DNA of 64,000 nt from Paenibacillus sabinae T27 (GTDB lineage Bacteria > Bacillota > Bacilli > Paenibacillales > Paenibacillaceae): positions 3,883,252 to 3,947,251 of the forward strand of contig NZ_CP004078.1 of assembly GCF_000612505.1 (NCBI RefSeq). Direction: 5' to 3'. A model generated the notes under the pieces. It saw only the letters and a program-made list of their open reading frames with translations, made no database searches and was not told where the DNA came from. This document shows positions 17,846 to 25,915 of this stretch, piece by piece. Within the stretch, counting starts at the first letter, position 1. Each line of letters starts with the position of its first letter. Both the position numbers and the translations under genes were made by a program.

Positions 17846-18907
17846 TTAATTTTTGTAATCGGCACTCGAATGTCCAGACGTTCGAAGCGACTCGACCGCA
17901 GGCCGCAGCAGCTTGGCTAAATGCTCGCTCATCAGCATGTGCCCGTAATCGGAAGGATGAATCAAATCGGACGTGAGCGATGTAAGATCGCGCATGATCC
18001 ATGCGCCATCCAACAGATGCAGCTGCGGATGTTTTCTACTTTCGCAGTATTGAAGCAGCTCTTTGTTGAAGATTTTCTCTTGGACATGAAGAAGATGCGA
18101 TTCATCAAGAAAATAAGTTGCGCGATTCGGATAAATCGTAGTGACAAACACCGGTTTGTCGGGATGGCGTTCGATTACATGGTCCAGCAGGTAAGTCACC
18201 CTCCGCTTGAATTCCTCGGGAGTCACCACTGCGCGCATATTGACGCCGAGCTCCAGAAACAGGAAGTCCCAATCCTCGCGTTCGGCCAGATGATCGGCAA
18301 CAACGGTCTCGCAGTAACAAGATCCGCTGAGCGCGAGGTTAAGCACATCCACGCCGAGTCTGCGCGCCGTCTGCTGCAAATATCCGTTGAAATGGTGCGT
18401 GGATCCTGCGCTCTGACTGATGGAAGACCCGTATGCCAGCATCGTAAGCGTTGGAACCTCATCCGGCCTCGGCACGCGCACTTCACAGCCAAAGGCATCC
18501 ACCTCGTAGAAGACAGCCCCGAAGCGGTCAAAATGCAAGCGCCACACGTTAGAGGAAAATCCAGACTGATTCAGCCTGTCGCTCGGCACCTCTACGAAAC
18601 GCTCCGGTTCCTCCAGGTGCAGGGTGGTTACCGTACCGGCCTGCAGACAATGCTGGGAATGAAAAAAATCCCCTCTGCATACCACGATGCTGCCGTTAAT
18701 ATCATTCGAGCCGACGGTGACCCTGACATGCTTCGATTCGGTGACAAACCGCAATTCGCAGCCGTTCGATTGTACGGCCTTGGTCCTTCCTTTCTCCGAC
18801 AAACCGATGCGCACATGCTGCGGAAAACGCTGCAGGTGCAATCCGGAATGATGGGGTTTATGTACCAGCTCCGAAACATTGTGAAAATACACGCCTTGCT
18901 TTTCCAT
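17846..18907 (-). CDS. SGNH/GDSL-family esterase, cytoplasmic
   Basis: About 353 residues. An N-terminal beta-rich domain (1-150) precedes an SGNH hydrolase domain: block I YGSSIS with nucleophile Ser162, block II glycine in ALSGSCY, block III Asn in LELGVNM, and block V DLIHPSDYGH giving the Asp/His pair. This arrangement resembles SsfX3/CE2-like two-domain esterases. No signal peptide, so it likely removes acyl groups from imported oligosaccharides, complementing the secreted esterase of the same unit. Start: an ATG at 18907 with AAGGTGG 13 nt away was preferred over a GTG at 18919 that nearly touches that site; this remains uncertain. First gene of a three-gene unit with binding protein 2. 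Confidence 0.85.
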   Translation of the reverse strand: MEKQGVYFHNVSELVHKPHHSGLHLQRFPQHVRIGLSEKGRTKAVQSNGCELRFVTESKHVRVTVGSNDINGSIVVCRGDFFHSQHCLQAGTVTTLHLEEPERFVEVPSDRLNQSGFSSNVWRLHFDRFGAVFYEVDAFGCEVRVPRPDEVPTLTMLAYGSSISQSAGSTHHFNGYLQQTARRLGVDVLNLALSGSCYCETVVADHLAEREDWDFLFLELGVNMRAVVTPEEFKRRVTYLLDHVIERHPDKPVFVTTIYPNRATYFLDESHLLHVQEKIFNKELLQYCESRKHPQLHLLDGAWIMRDLTSLTSDLIHPSDYGHMLMSEHLAKLLRPAVESLRTSGHSSADYKN

Positions 18908-18969
18908 CTTTGCAGCCACACCACCTTAATGATTAAGAATTACGTTAACTCATATCTGACTCCTAACAA

Positions 18970-18999
18970 ATCATATACCAATAATGAAAGCGCAGTCAA
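18970..18999 (-). promoter_or_regulatory. Sigma-A promoter with embedded cre site, SGNH/binding protein/esterase unit
   Basis: On the minus strand TTGACT (18994-18999) is followed after 18 bp by TATGAT (18970-18975), or after 16 bp by TATATG. The spacer contains TGAAAGCGCAGTCA (18985-18998, read on the plus strand), matching the cre consensus at 13 of 14 positions. CcpA bound here would block RNA polymerase, so preferred sugars should silence the unit. Confidence 0.7.
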
Positions 19000-19069
19000 T
19001 ATGAATTATCATGATTTATGAGTTATATATGAGCCAATAATTGTGCAATAATCAAATAATCCAGCAAAG

Positions 19070-19102
19070 AAAAAAGCACAAGTTCAGCGCTGAACCTGTG
19101 CT
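19070..19102 (-). terminator. Intrinsic terminator of the GntR-SBP regulator gene
   Basis: A 14-bp stem with one G-U pair (19075-19088 with 19089-19102, loop-out at the centre GCGC) is followed on the minus strand by six T residues. It ends the regulator transcript just upstream of the esterase promoter. Confidence 0.85.
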
Positions 19103-19128
19103 GGAATTTTCGGATGGAAATGCAACCC

Positions 19129-20538
19129 TCAAGAGCGCGGAGTCTCCTGATCCGCCGTGTTCAATGTTACCTCGAGCCTGCGGCATAACTCGCCCTTATC
19201 CAGCAAGCCAGAAACAAACATCATGATATCACGTTGAATCTCCTTCAACTGGCGGTTATTTAAGCCCAGCTCCGTCACCATGCGATAGGTGGGAAAGATC
19301 TCGCGGTAAAGCTGAAAGCGGGCCGGACGATAAACGACTTCCTCGCCTTCCCATTCCATCGCCAAACGGTTGGCTGCAATATTCAGCGTCTTGCGCCGAA
19401 TGAGCAGTTGCGCCTCGTACGAGGTGAGAAAATCGACGAGAAGCATGGCTGCATCCTTGTTCTGCGATTTAGAGTTAACTGCCAGTCCGTTTATGATCAG
19501 CAGCGTATTGGTATTTTGCAGCCTGGGCAGCGGGGCAATGTCGAACGCCAGATCAGAATGACGCAATTGATTCAAAAAGTAATAGGTGGTCATAATCATG
19601 GACACTTTGCCTTGCAAGAACAAGGCTTCTGCATCCGCATCGCTCTCGGACAGTATGGTTGGGAATACATCTTTCATGCTTATCAGCTTTCGACAGGTCC
19701 CCAAACTATCGATTAGCTTTGAGCCGCAGAGCAGGAATTTGCCTTCGCCGTCCTTTTCTGCATCGAACGTCGTGCCGCTCTGAAGCAGAAATAATGGCCA
19801 CCGGTTACGAGAAGGCAGATAAAAATAAAAACCGTACCAGTCATGTCCTTCAGCCACCTTACGTCCGTTAGAGAACAAATCGTCCCAGGTCCAACTGCTG
19901 TCGGGAGGCGATATGCCGGCTTCCTTAAAGTGGCGTTTATTATAACAAAGCACGACAGGAGAAAATATGAAGGGGCGAACGCGATTCCTGTCACCGTACC
20001 GGAACGGTTCGGAAAGAATACGGTACGCGTCCGGCTGCTCCTCCAGCGGCTCCAGCAGCTCCGTACACCCTTGCTCCAAAAAATCCTGGTAATTGTTATT
20101 GTTGATCAGTACGACATCCATGATTTCCGATTGCAAATATTCCTTCAGCGATGCCGAGTAGCTTCCTGAAGGCAATTCGAGCGGCTGAACGTCGATATGC
20201 GGATACCTTTTGCCGAACTCATTCAGAAGCTCTTGCATCTCTACAAGCTTTGGGATGGTGTTCACATATCCGAATTTGATCGTCGTTTTGTACTCCGGTG
20301 CCGGAGGGATTACCCGATTGCCGACACGCGGAATTTTCTCAATCAGGCCTTCGTCCACCAGTACCTTAAGACCGTTTCGCACGGAAGCGTTACTAAGTCC
20401 GAAACGCACCTCCAAGTCGCTCTCCGAAGGAAGATAACTGCCGATCGCAATACTCCCGGAACGAATTTCATGTCGCAATGTTTGAATCATTTCCTCTATC
20501 TTAATACGGAAAAATTTTCGGCTATTCCTTTTCTGCAT
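19129..20538 (-). CDS. GntR-type winged-helix regulator fused to a solute-binding-protein domain
   Basis: 469 residues without signal peptide or membrane helix. Residues ~10-80 form a GntR/FadR-like winged helix (LPSESDLEVRFGLSNASVR, then GLIEKIPRVGNRV). Residues ~90-460 resemble a family 1 extracellular solute-binding protein (EFGKRYPHIDV, VVLINNNNYQDFLEQG, PVVLCYNKRHFKEAGI, WTWDDLF). The fusion suggests a cytosolic sensor in which the sugar-binding fold controls DNA binding. It sits directly upstream of, and in line with, the two-component-controlled glycan locus, so it probably responds to an imported product. GAGG lies 7 nt before the ATG. The role as repressor or activator is unknown; such fusions occur in Paenibacillus relatives, to my knowledge. 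Confidence 0.88.
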   Translation of the reverse strand: MQKRNSRKFFRIKIEEMIQTLRHEIRSGSIAIGSYLPSESDLEVRFGLSNASVRNGLKVLVDEGLIEKIPRVGNRVIPPAPEYKTTIKFGYVNTIPKLVEMQELLNEFGKRYPHIDVQPLELPSGSYSASLKEYLQSEIMDVVLINNNNYQDFLEQGCTELLEPLEEQPDAYRILSEPFRYGDRNRVRPFIFSPVVLCYNKRHFKEAGISPPDSSWTWDDLFSNGRKVAEGHDWYGFYFYLPSRNRWPLFLLQSGTTFDAEKDGEGKFLLCGSKLIDSLGTCRKLISMKDVFPTILSESDADAEALFLQGKVSMIMTTYYFLNQLRHSDLAFDIAPLPRLQNTNTLLIINGLAVNSKSQNKDAAMLLVDFLTSYEAQLLIRRKTLNIAANRLAMEWEGEEVVYRPARFQLYREIFPTYRMVTELGLNNRQLKEIQRDIMMFVSGLLDKGELCRRLEVTLNTADQETPRS

Positions 20539-20749
20539 TGGGGTTCCTCGCCATCTTCCGGTTACTCCTGCCCATATGGGACAAGTTTACAGTACTCATC
20601 ATACTGAAATCCTTTCGGAACGACAAGTCTCGGAGTTTGGTCCGAGTAAAACGCGCGTACAGCGCCGACGGCGGCCAGACAGTGGCGGCCAATGCGCCAA
20701 GTAGTGATCGCGGATGTCCCCCCATATTATCCGATTGTTCTCTCGTCAT
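20522..20749 (-). CDS. Small unrecognised ORF overlapping the comEC stop
   Basis: 75 codons, basic, no recognised domain or membrane segment. Its ATG overlaps the comEC stop as ATGA, and GGAGGGG lies just upstream (inside comEC), an arrangement typical of coupled genes. However, composition looks unlike a conserved protein, and its end overlaps the start of the GntR-SBP gene by 17 bp. It may be a real small protein, or the remnant of the gene that once followed comEC before the glycan locus was placed here. Confidence 0.3.
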   Translation of the reverse strand: MTREQSDNMGGHPRSLLGALAATVWPPSALYARFTRTKLRDLSFRKDFSMMSTVNLSHMGRSNRKMARNPNAEKE

Positions 20750-23430
20750 TTCCCCTCCAACTTATGACGTACCGATATTCCTTCCGGCAGAACTCTCATT
20801 TGAATCTCCCCGTGCTGGTCCGTGCGAAAAACCGTTGTTCGGGCTGCGGATAACCGTTCTAGCACTTCGCCATTAGGATGGCCGTATAGGTTGTTGACCC
20901 CGGCGGAGATTACTGCGGCACGCGGCTTCCAGAACTCCAGCCAGACGCCGCCAGTCGATGACTTGCTGCCGTGATGGGCGACTTTCAGCACATCTACGGG
21001 GAAGGCAGTTTCTCTTGATGCCCGGACGGCCGAAATCATGCGTTCCTCGCTCTCCGTATCAACATCCCCGGTAAACAAAAAGCTTGTGCCGCTCATATCG
21101 AGGCGAAAGACAACGGAAGCCGGATTCTGCTTCTCCAGCACCGGAATTTCTTCGCCCGCCGGGTTCATCGGCTCCGGCCACAAGAAGGTGAGCTTGGCGG
21201 AGTCGTCCGGTGTCAGAGTCATCCCCCGATGAACGCCGTACAGCTTTACTCCGCGATCAAGCGCCGTCTTCATCAGCTTGATGTATTCCTCCCGCTCTGC
21301 CAGCGTTCCGTTGAACAGCAGCGCCGACACCGGAATCTCTTCCAGCACGGCCTGAAGACCGCCAGCGTGATCCTGATCCCCATGCGTCAAAATTACCGCA
21401 TCCAGCCGGTGGATGCCGCGCTTTTTGAGCAGGGGAACGAGCGTCTTCGCCCCGACCTCGTAAGGGCTGCGGCGGATACGCCATGCCTCCTTGCTGCCGT
21501 AGCTCATCGTCCCTCCGCCGTCCACCAGAATGTGGGCGCCTTCTGGCGTCGTAATCAGCATGCTGTCGCCCTGCCCCACATCAAAAAAGCTGACGGAGCC
21601 CTCGGGCGAAAGCCTCTCTGGCCGGTACCCCGCATACAGCAATATGGCGAATACGCTGGCGAGCGCCGCGGTTGCGATCCGATAGCGAATCAGCGTCCTG
21701 GCACGCTCCGGATCACCGGGGAACGCGGAAGCGGAATGCGGCGCCTTGGATAACGGCTGCAGCCCCTCAAGCGGCCTTGTTTCGTCTTCCGCATACAGCG
21801 GCGCATCGCTCATGTCGGCGTAATGCTTAAGTATCCACAGCAGCGCATACAGCAGCATATAATACAGGGCGATCCATAGCAGAGATGGCGAGCGCCAAAT
21901 CGTTATTCCCGCATAGCGCCCGGTCCACTCCACTGCGTTAAACGTTGCATCGTTCATCCATTCAACGGCATGGGCCAGCGCCTTGGCGCCGGCCGGCCAT
22001 ATCCCGCCGAGCAGCAGCGCAGCCGTTCCAGCGGGGAGCACGGCGAAGGTGATGAAGGGAACGAGCGCTAAATTGGCCGCAAAAGACAGCAGCGCAAACT
22101 GGTTAAAGTAATAGATGGTCAGCGGAAAAGAAACAAGCTGCGCGACCAGCGTAACGGCCACAGCGCTTCCGAGCCTGCGGGGCAGTGCGGCGACAAGCGG
22201 CATGGCAAGGGGGACATAGACCATAAGACCGGCCGTAACGAGAAAAGACAGCTGAAAGCTGACATTCAGCAAAAAATACGGCTCCCATACCAGCATAAGC
22301 AGGGCGGAGGCGGCCAAAATGTGCATGCCGTCCTTCAGCACACCCATGCGCGCCGCATATAAGGCAATCATGCTCATCAGCCCCGCCCGGACGACGGACG
22401 GACCCGCGCCGGACAGCAGCACATAAGCGGGAACCAGCAGCAGCGTAACGGTCAGCGCCGTCTCCCTGGTGAACCTCAGCCGCGACAGGAGAAACAGCAG
22501 GAAGCCTGCATACACTGCGACATGCATCCCTGAAATGGCAAGAATATGCGTAAGACCGAGCCTGGAAAACTGACGGTAAGTCGCCGGATCAAGCTCATCC
22601 TGCATGCCGATAATCAGACCCTTCAGATAACCGGCGTCCTTCTTGCGGAACAGCGATTCAAGTTCCGCCCCCAGCTGCGCTCTAACATCATCATTCCAGC
22701 GCAAAAGCGTCAGAAAGCTCCTCGCTGCGGGAGGCGAGTCATCGACTTGCCCGGTCCCGGCAACTTTGAGCAGCCAATGGATATGCCGGTTCCGCAAGTA
22801 AGCGCGGTAATTGAAGCCTCCAAAATTACGGGCGCCGGGAGGAGAAGACAGCGTGCCATTCAGTATTACACGGTCTCCTCTTCTCCAGGAGGCTGAGTGA
22901 GCGATTTCCTGCTCGGCTTGGAGTTTAAGCTGAACGGCGATTGTTTCGCCATGGGTCGGCCCGGCAGCTGCTGCTTGGCCAAATCCGATTGTTCCGTCCG
23001 GGCTCGTTGGCGTTGCCGACTTGTCCACTACGCCATTGGACAGAGAAGCGGGTGAATCGGATGACCGAATACTGTCCAACTTCACTGTAAAATCAACGCG
23101 GTCGCCGTCCCGTTCCACCGTTGAAACAATCGTCCCTTTCGCTGCAACCGCCAGTTCTTCCAGCCGGGCGGAGGGCATTCCCAGCGCCTGCGGAAGGATG
23201 CTTGTGTTTCGCAGGTCATTCCATTCCCAGTACGCTCCGCCCAAGGCAAGCGTAATCCAGAGCATGATCAGGTGCTTCCAACTCCACCGGCCGGACATCA
23301 GGGCTGCCGCCAGCAGCAGCGACACCCCGGCCCAAACGGCAAGAAGTCTTCCTGCGGGCAGCATGCTTGCGGCTGCGTTTCCTGCGATCCAGCAGACGAC
23401 CACATAGAGCAGCGGCCTTTTTCTCATCAT
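20746..23430 (-). CDS. comEC: ComEC/Rec2 DNA-uptake channel protein
   Basis: 894 residues, within the usual ComEC range (about 750-850) or slightly long. N-terminal membrane helices flank a DUF4131/OB-like soluble region (about 70-240); the Competence domain follows with many helices (RLGLTHILAISGMHVA is its hallmark). The C-terminal third is a metallo-beta-lactamase-like domain: FDVGQGDSMLI, HGDQDHAGG (metal ligands) and VLKVAHHGSKSSTGG. ComEC passes single-stranded DNA across the membrane during transformation and may also degrade one strand. Two adjacent ATGs follow AAGGAGG at 4 and 7 nt. A terminator lies between it and comEB, so it may have its own promoter or be reached by readthrough. 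Confidence 0.96.
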   Translation of the reverse strand: MMRKRPLLYVVVCWIAGNAAASMLPAGRLLAVWAGVSLLLAAALMSGRWSWKHLIMLWITLALGGAYWEWNDLRNTSILPQALGMPSARLEELAVAAKGTIVSTVERDGDRVDFTVKLDSIRSSDSPASLSNGVVDKSATPTSPDGTIGFGQAAAAGPTHGETIAVQLKLQAEQEIAHSASWRRGDRVILNGTLSSPPGARNFGGFNYRAYLRNRHIHWLLKVAGTGQVDDSPPAARSFLTLLRWNDDVRAQLGAELESLFRKKDAGYLKGLIIGMQDELDPATYRQFSRLGLTHILAISGMHVAVYAGFLLFLLSRLRFTRETALTVTLLLVPAYVLLSGAGPSVVRAGLMSMIALYAARMGVLKDGMHILAASALLMLVWEPYFLLNVSFQLSFLVTAGLMVYVPLAMPLVAALPRRLGSAVAVTLVAQLVSFPLTIYYFNQFALLSFAANLALVPFITFAVLPAGTAALLLGGIWPAGAKALAHAVEWMNDATFNAVEWTGRYAGITIWRSPSLLWIALYYMLLYALLWILKHYADMSDAPLYAEDETRPLEGLQPLSKAPHSASAFPGDPERARTLIRYRIATAALASVFAILLYAGYRPERLSPEGSVSFFDVGQGDSMLITTPEGAHILVDGGGTMSYGSKEAWRIRRSPYEVGAKTLVPLLKKRGIHRLDAVILTHGDQDHAGGLQAVLEEIPVSALLFNGTLAEREEYIKLMKTALDRGVKLYGVHRGMTLTPDDSAKLTFLWPEPMNPAGEEIPVLEKQNPASVVFRLDMSGTSFLFTGDVDTESEERMISAVRASRETAFPVDVLKVAHHGSKSSTGGVWLEFWKPRAAVISAGVNNLYGHPNGEVLERLSAARTTVFRTDQHGEIQMRVLPEGISVRHKLEGK

Positions 23431-23493
23431 CCTTCCTCCTTATCTTCGCAAAATAACCAAGTCGTTAAGCAGAGAGCGGCTCCTCAAGCGGAA

Positions 23494-23541
23494 ACAAAAA
23501 AAGAACCCCTGCCAACGCAACCAGCGTTAACAGAGGTTCTT
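23494..23541 (-). terminator. Terminator between comEB and comEC
   Basis: An 18-bp imperfect stem (23501-23518 with 23524-23541) is followed on the minus strand by a T run (complement of A at 23496-23500). It lies ~70 bp past comEB and ~70 bp before comEC, inside what is normally one operon. Confidence 0.8.
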
Positions 23542-23608
23542 CCTCTTGGATTCTTCAATTTTCATAACAGATGTGGAATTAATGGATAAGCTACCAAAAA
23601 CTGCAGCC

Positions 23609-24127
23609 TTAGTCGGATACGCTCAGCACCGTCTCGCGAGGAGGCTCATACCCTTCCAGCCGGCGGAACTGGATGCCTTTTGAGGCCATCATCAACCGGA
23701 CCTTTTCCGTGTCCTTCGGATAGCTCCGGTGATAGACGATTTCGACGACGCCGCTGTTGGCCAGCATATTCGCGCAGGTCCAGCACGGTTCATCGGTTAC
23801 ATATACCGTGCTGCCTTCACGGTCAATCCGGTCCGTAAAGAGCAGTAAATTCTGTTCCGCATGGATCGTCCGGATGCAGCGCTGCTTCTTGACCATCGTC
23901 TCCACCCCGTCCACAATCTCCAGCTCGTACTGCTCGGAGACCATGCATCCCTCTTCGGAGCAGTCCGGCACACCCATCGGAGCGCCGTTATAGGCGGTTC
24001 CAAGCAGCTTCTTCCCCTGAACGAGCACAGCGCCGACATGACGGCGGGGGCAGCGTGAACGGGTCGAGACCATAAAGGCGATGTCCATGAAATAGGTATC
24101 CCAATCTTTGCGATAGGCAGTGGTCAT
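23609..24127 (-). CDS. comEB: ComEB, dCMP deaminase-family protein
   Basis: 172-residue zinc-dependent cytidine/deoxycytidylate deaminase. The motif HAEQN gives zinc ligand His89 and catalytic Glu91, and PCWTC gives Cys115 and Cys118. An additional cysteine cluster (CSEEGC, ~56-61) resembles the second metal site of dCMP deaminases. The catalytic residues are intact, so it could make dUMP from dCMP; in B. subtilis ComEB is also placed in the comE operon and linked to polar localisation of ComGA. It lies between comEA (110 bp upstream) and comEC. Confidence 0.95.
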   Translation of the reverse strand: MTTAYRKDWDTYFMDIAFMVSTRSRCPRRHVGAVLVQGKKLLGTAYNGAPMGVPDCSEEGCMVSEQYELEIVDGVETMVKKQRCIRTIHAEQNLLLFTDRIDREGSTVYVTDEPCWTCANMLANSGVVEIVYHRSYPKDTEKVRLMMASKGIQFRRLEGYEPPRETVLSVSD

Positions 24128-24163
24128 TGTCGTTCCCCATTTTCTTCAAAATCGTTGTTCTCT

Positions 24164-24172
24164 ATTGTAGCA
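24164..24172 (-). promoter_or_regulatory. Candidate extended -10 promoter of comEB
   Basis: On the minus strand TGCTACAAT (extended -10) lies about 37 bp before the comEB ATG. The -35 region is poor. This would make comEB separately expressed from comEA. Confidence 0.3.
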
Positions 24173-24236
24173 TATCCTCCCATCCGCACACTATAACAAC
24201 CGTCGCTTACGGATTAATCCGTCAAGCCAAGCTGTA

Positions 24237-24788
24237 TTAAAAAGCAACATAGGGCTTCAGCTTTTCCAGCATTTTGGGGCCGATTCCTTTTACATTCTGT
24301 AAATCCGTCGGGCTGCGGAACGGCCCATGCTGCTTCCGGTAATCCAGAATCGCCTGCGCTTTCTTTTCCCCGATGCCCGGCAGGCTGGTGAGCTCTGTGA
24401 GGCCCGCCGTATTGACATTAACCTTGCCTTCGGCAGACGTCTGGGCATCCGCAGCTCCAGCAGCGGGAGCAGCGTCATGACCCGGCAGGCTCCCGCCGGT
24501 CCCGGACTGTGCAGCGGGAACCGGCGCTGTTGCCGTTACAGCCTCGCCGGCCCATGGACTGCCGCCTACTTCCCCAGCCGCCCCGCTCCTCCCGGCAGCA
24601 GACTGCCCTCCGTCTCTGCCAAGGCTGGCGCCGGCATCCTGCCCGCCTTCAATCGCCTGCGCGATTCGAGCGTTCAGCGTCTCCCAGCCCTCCTCGGTTC
24701 CCTGATCCCGGCCGCTTCCCGCCATCCAGATCAGGCCGCTTCCGATTATTGCTGCGGCGATTCCGCCGATTAACATAGTCTTTTTCAT
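24237..24788 (-). CDS. comEA: ComEA, membrane-anchored DNA receptor
   Basis: 183 residues: short basic start, one membrane helix (about 4-20), a low-complexity Ala/Gly/Ser/Pro linker (about 30-120), then a tandem helix-hairpin-helix DNA-binding module (123-183) with VNVNTAGLTELTSLPGIG and LQNVKGIGPKML. ComEA binds double-stranded DNA outside the membrane and passes it to ComEC. The length is close to other ComEA proteins with long linkers. GAGGTG lies 7 nt before the ATG. It is divergent from comER, sharing a 154-bp intergenic region; no clear ComK box (AAAA-N5-TTTT pair) was found there. Confidence 0.95.
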   Translation of the reverse strand: MKKTMLIGGIAAAIIGSGLIWMAGSGRDQGTEEGWETLNARIAQAIEGGQDAGASLGRDGGQSAAGRSGAAGEVGGSPWAGEAVTATAPVPAAQSGTGGSLPGHDAAPAAGAADAQTSAEGKVNVNTAGLTELTSLPGIGEKKAQAILDYRKQHGPFRSPTDLQNVKGIGPKMLEKLKPYVAF

Positions 24789-24942
24789 AACCGCTCACCT
24801 CTTCTTCTATGACTTCTGAATGATCTGTAACCCTTTTCCAGATTCCACTTAAAAATTTGGTATGCGTACAGGACTGAAATGCATACATATAACGAAGAAC
24901 ATTACTGCCAATGAGTAAAGCGCGAAAGGAGGGAACCACAGG

Positions 24943-25785
24943 ATGAAAGTGGGTTTTATCGGAACGGGCAGCATGGGCGGCCTGTTGATCGACGCCTTTC
25001 TTTCTTCCGGGGGGCTTCGGGCGGGTGATGTGATTGCCAGCAACCGCAGTCCGCAGAAGCTCGCTCGGCTCGCGCAGCTTCACCCCGGGATCACGCTGGC
25101 TGAAAGCAACGGCGAGACTGCGGTCAAGAGCGATATCTTATTTTTATGCGTCAAGCCGATGGAATTTAAAGCGCTGACCGATGAAATCGGCCATTGTCTC
25201 CGGAGTGAACAAATCGTCGTATCTATTACCAGTCCAGTACAGATTTACCATCTGGAACGCGCCCTGCCGTCCAAAATCGCCAAAATCATCCCCAGCATCA
25301 CGCACAGCATATACAGCGGTACCTCGCTCTGCGTGTTCGGCAGCCGTCTAGGGAACGAAGACAAGGCGAAGCTGCTGCAGCTGATGTCCCATATCGGCAC
25401 TCCGGTGGAAATAGATGAGCACCATACACGCATTTCTTCCGATTTCTCCAGCTGCGGTCCAGCGTTTCTGAGCTACTTTATCGAACGGTGGATTGAGGCC
25501 GGCGCGGAGGCTACCGGAATCGACCGGACGCTAGCGGTAAAACTCGTGGCCGAGATGCTGCTTGGGACGGGCAAGCTGCTGACCGAAGGCGGATTTACGC
25601 CCCAGGAGCTGCAGGATCGGGTCGCCGTCCCCGGCGGCATTACCGCCGAAGCACTGAACCACCTGCGCTGCAGTCTGGACGGTGTGTTCGAGCGGCTGAT
25701 CGCAACGACACACGGGAAGTACGGCGAGGATTTGGCCAAACTCGATTCTTTGTTCGGACAGGACGGGATTCACCCGAACAAATGA
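24943..25785 (+). CDS. comER: ComER, pyrroline-5-carboxylate reductase-family protein
   Basis: 280 residues. N-terminal Rossmann fold with GFIGTGSMGG (4-13), followed by the P5C reductase dimerisation domain containing the family region GPAFLSYFIERW and the PGGITAEAL stretch. It is named from its divergent position next to comEA, as in B. subtilis, where comER is linked to late competence and sporulation/biofilm control; a true proline-biosynthesis reaction is possible but not shown. Ribosome site AAGGAGG lies 10 nt before the ATG. It converges on leuS and shares a two-way terminator. Confidence 0.93.
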   Translation: MKVGFIGTGSMGGLLIDAFLSSGGLRAGDVIASNRSPQKLARLAQLHPGITLAESNGETAVKSDILFLCVKPMEFKALTDEIGHCLRSEQIVVSITSPVQIYHLERALPSKIAKIIPSITHSIYSGTSLCVFGSRLGNEDKAKLLQLMSHIGTPVEIDEHHTRISSDFSSCGPAFLSYFIERWIEAGAEATGIDRTLAVKLVAEMLLGTGKLLTEGGFTPQELQDRVAVPGGITAEALNHLRCSLDGVFERLIATTHGKYGEDLAKLDSLFGQDGIHPNK

Positions 25786-25863
25786 GAAGCAGCCCAGCGA
25801 AAATGCCCGGCTCTTGCGGCGAGAGCTTGACCGGGATATCCCGCCGTGACACCCGCAAACACG

Positions 25864-25904
25864 CAAAAAACCCCGCAGCGGGATAAATTCCCGCCGCGGG
25901 GTTT
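25864..25904. terminator. Two-way terminator between comER and leuS
   Basis: AAACCCCGC..GCGGGGTTT forms a long GC stem (25868-25904) with a short AT loop. On the minus strand it continues into five or more T residues (strong for leuS); on the plus strand only three T are present, so it is weaker for comER. Confidence 0.85.
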
Positions 25905-25915
25905 AGCGTGCTTCG

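Noticed and set aside
24789..24942. ComK box in the comEA/comER divergent region
   Set aside because: Only a single AAAAATTT-like stretch; no paired AAAA-N5-TTTT motifs.
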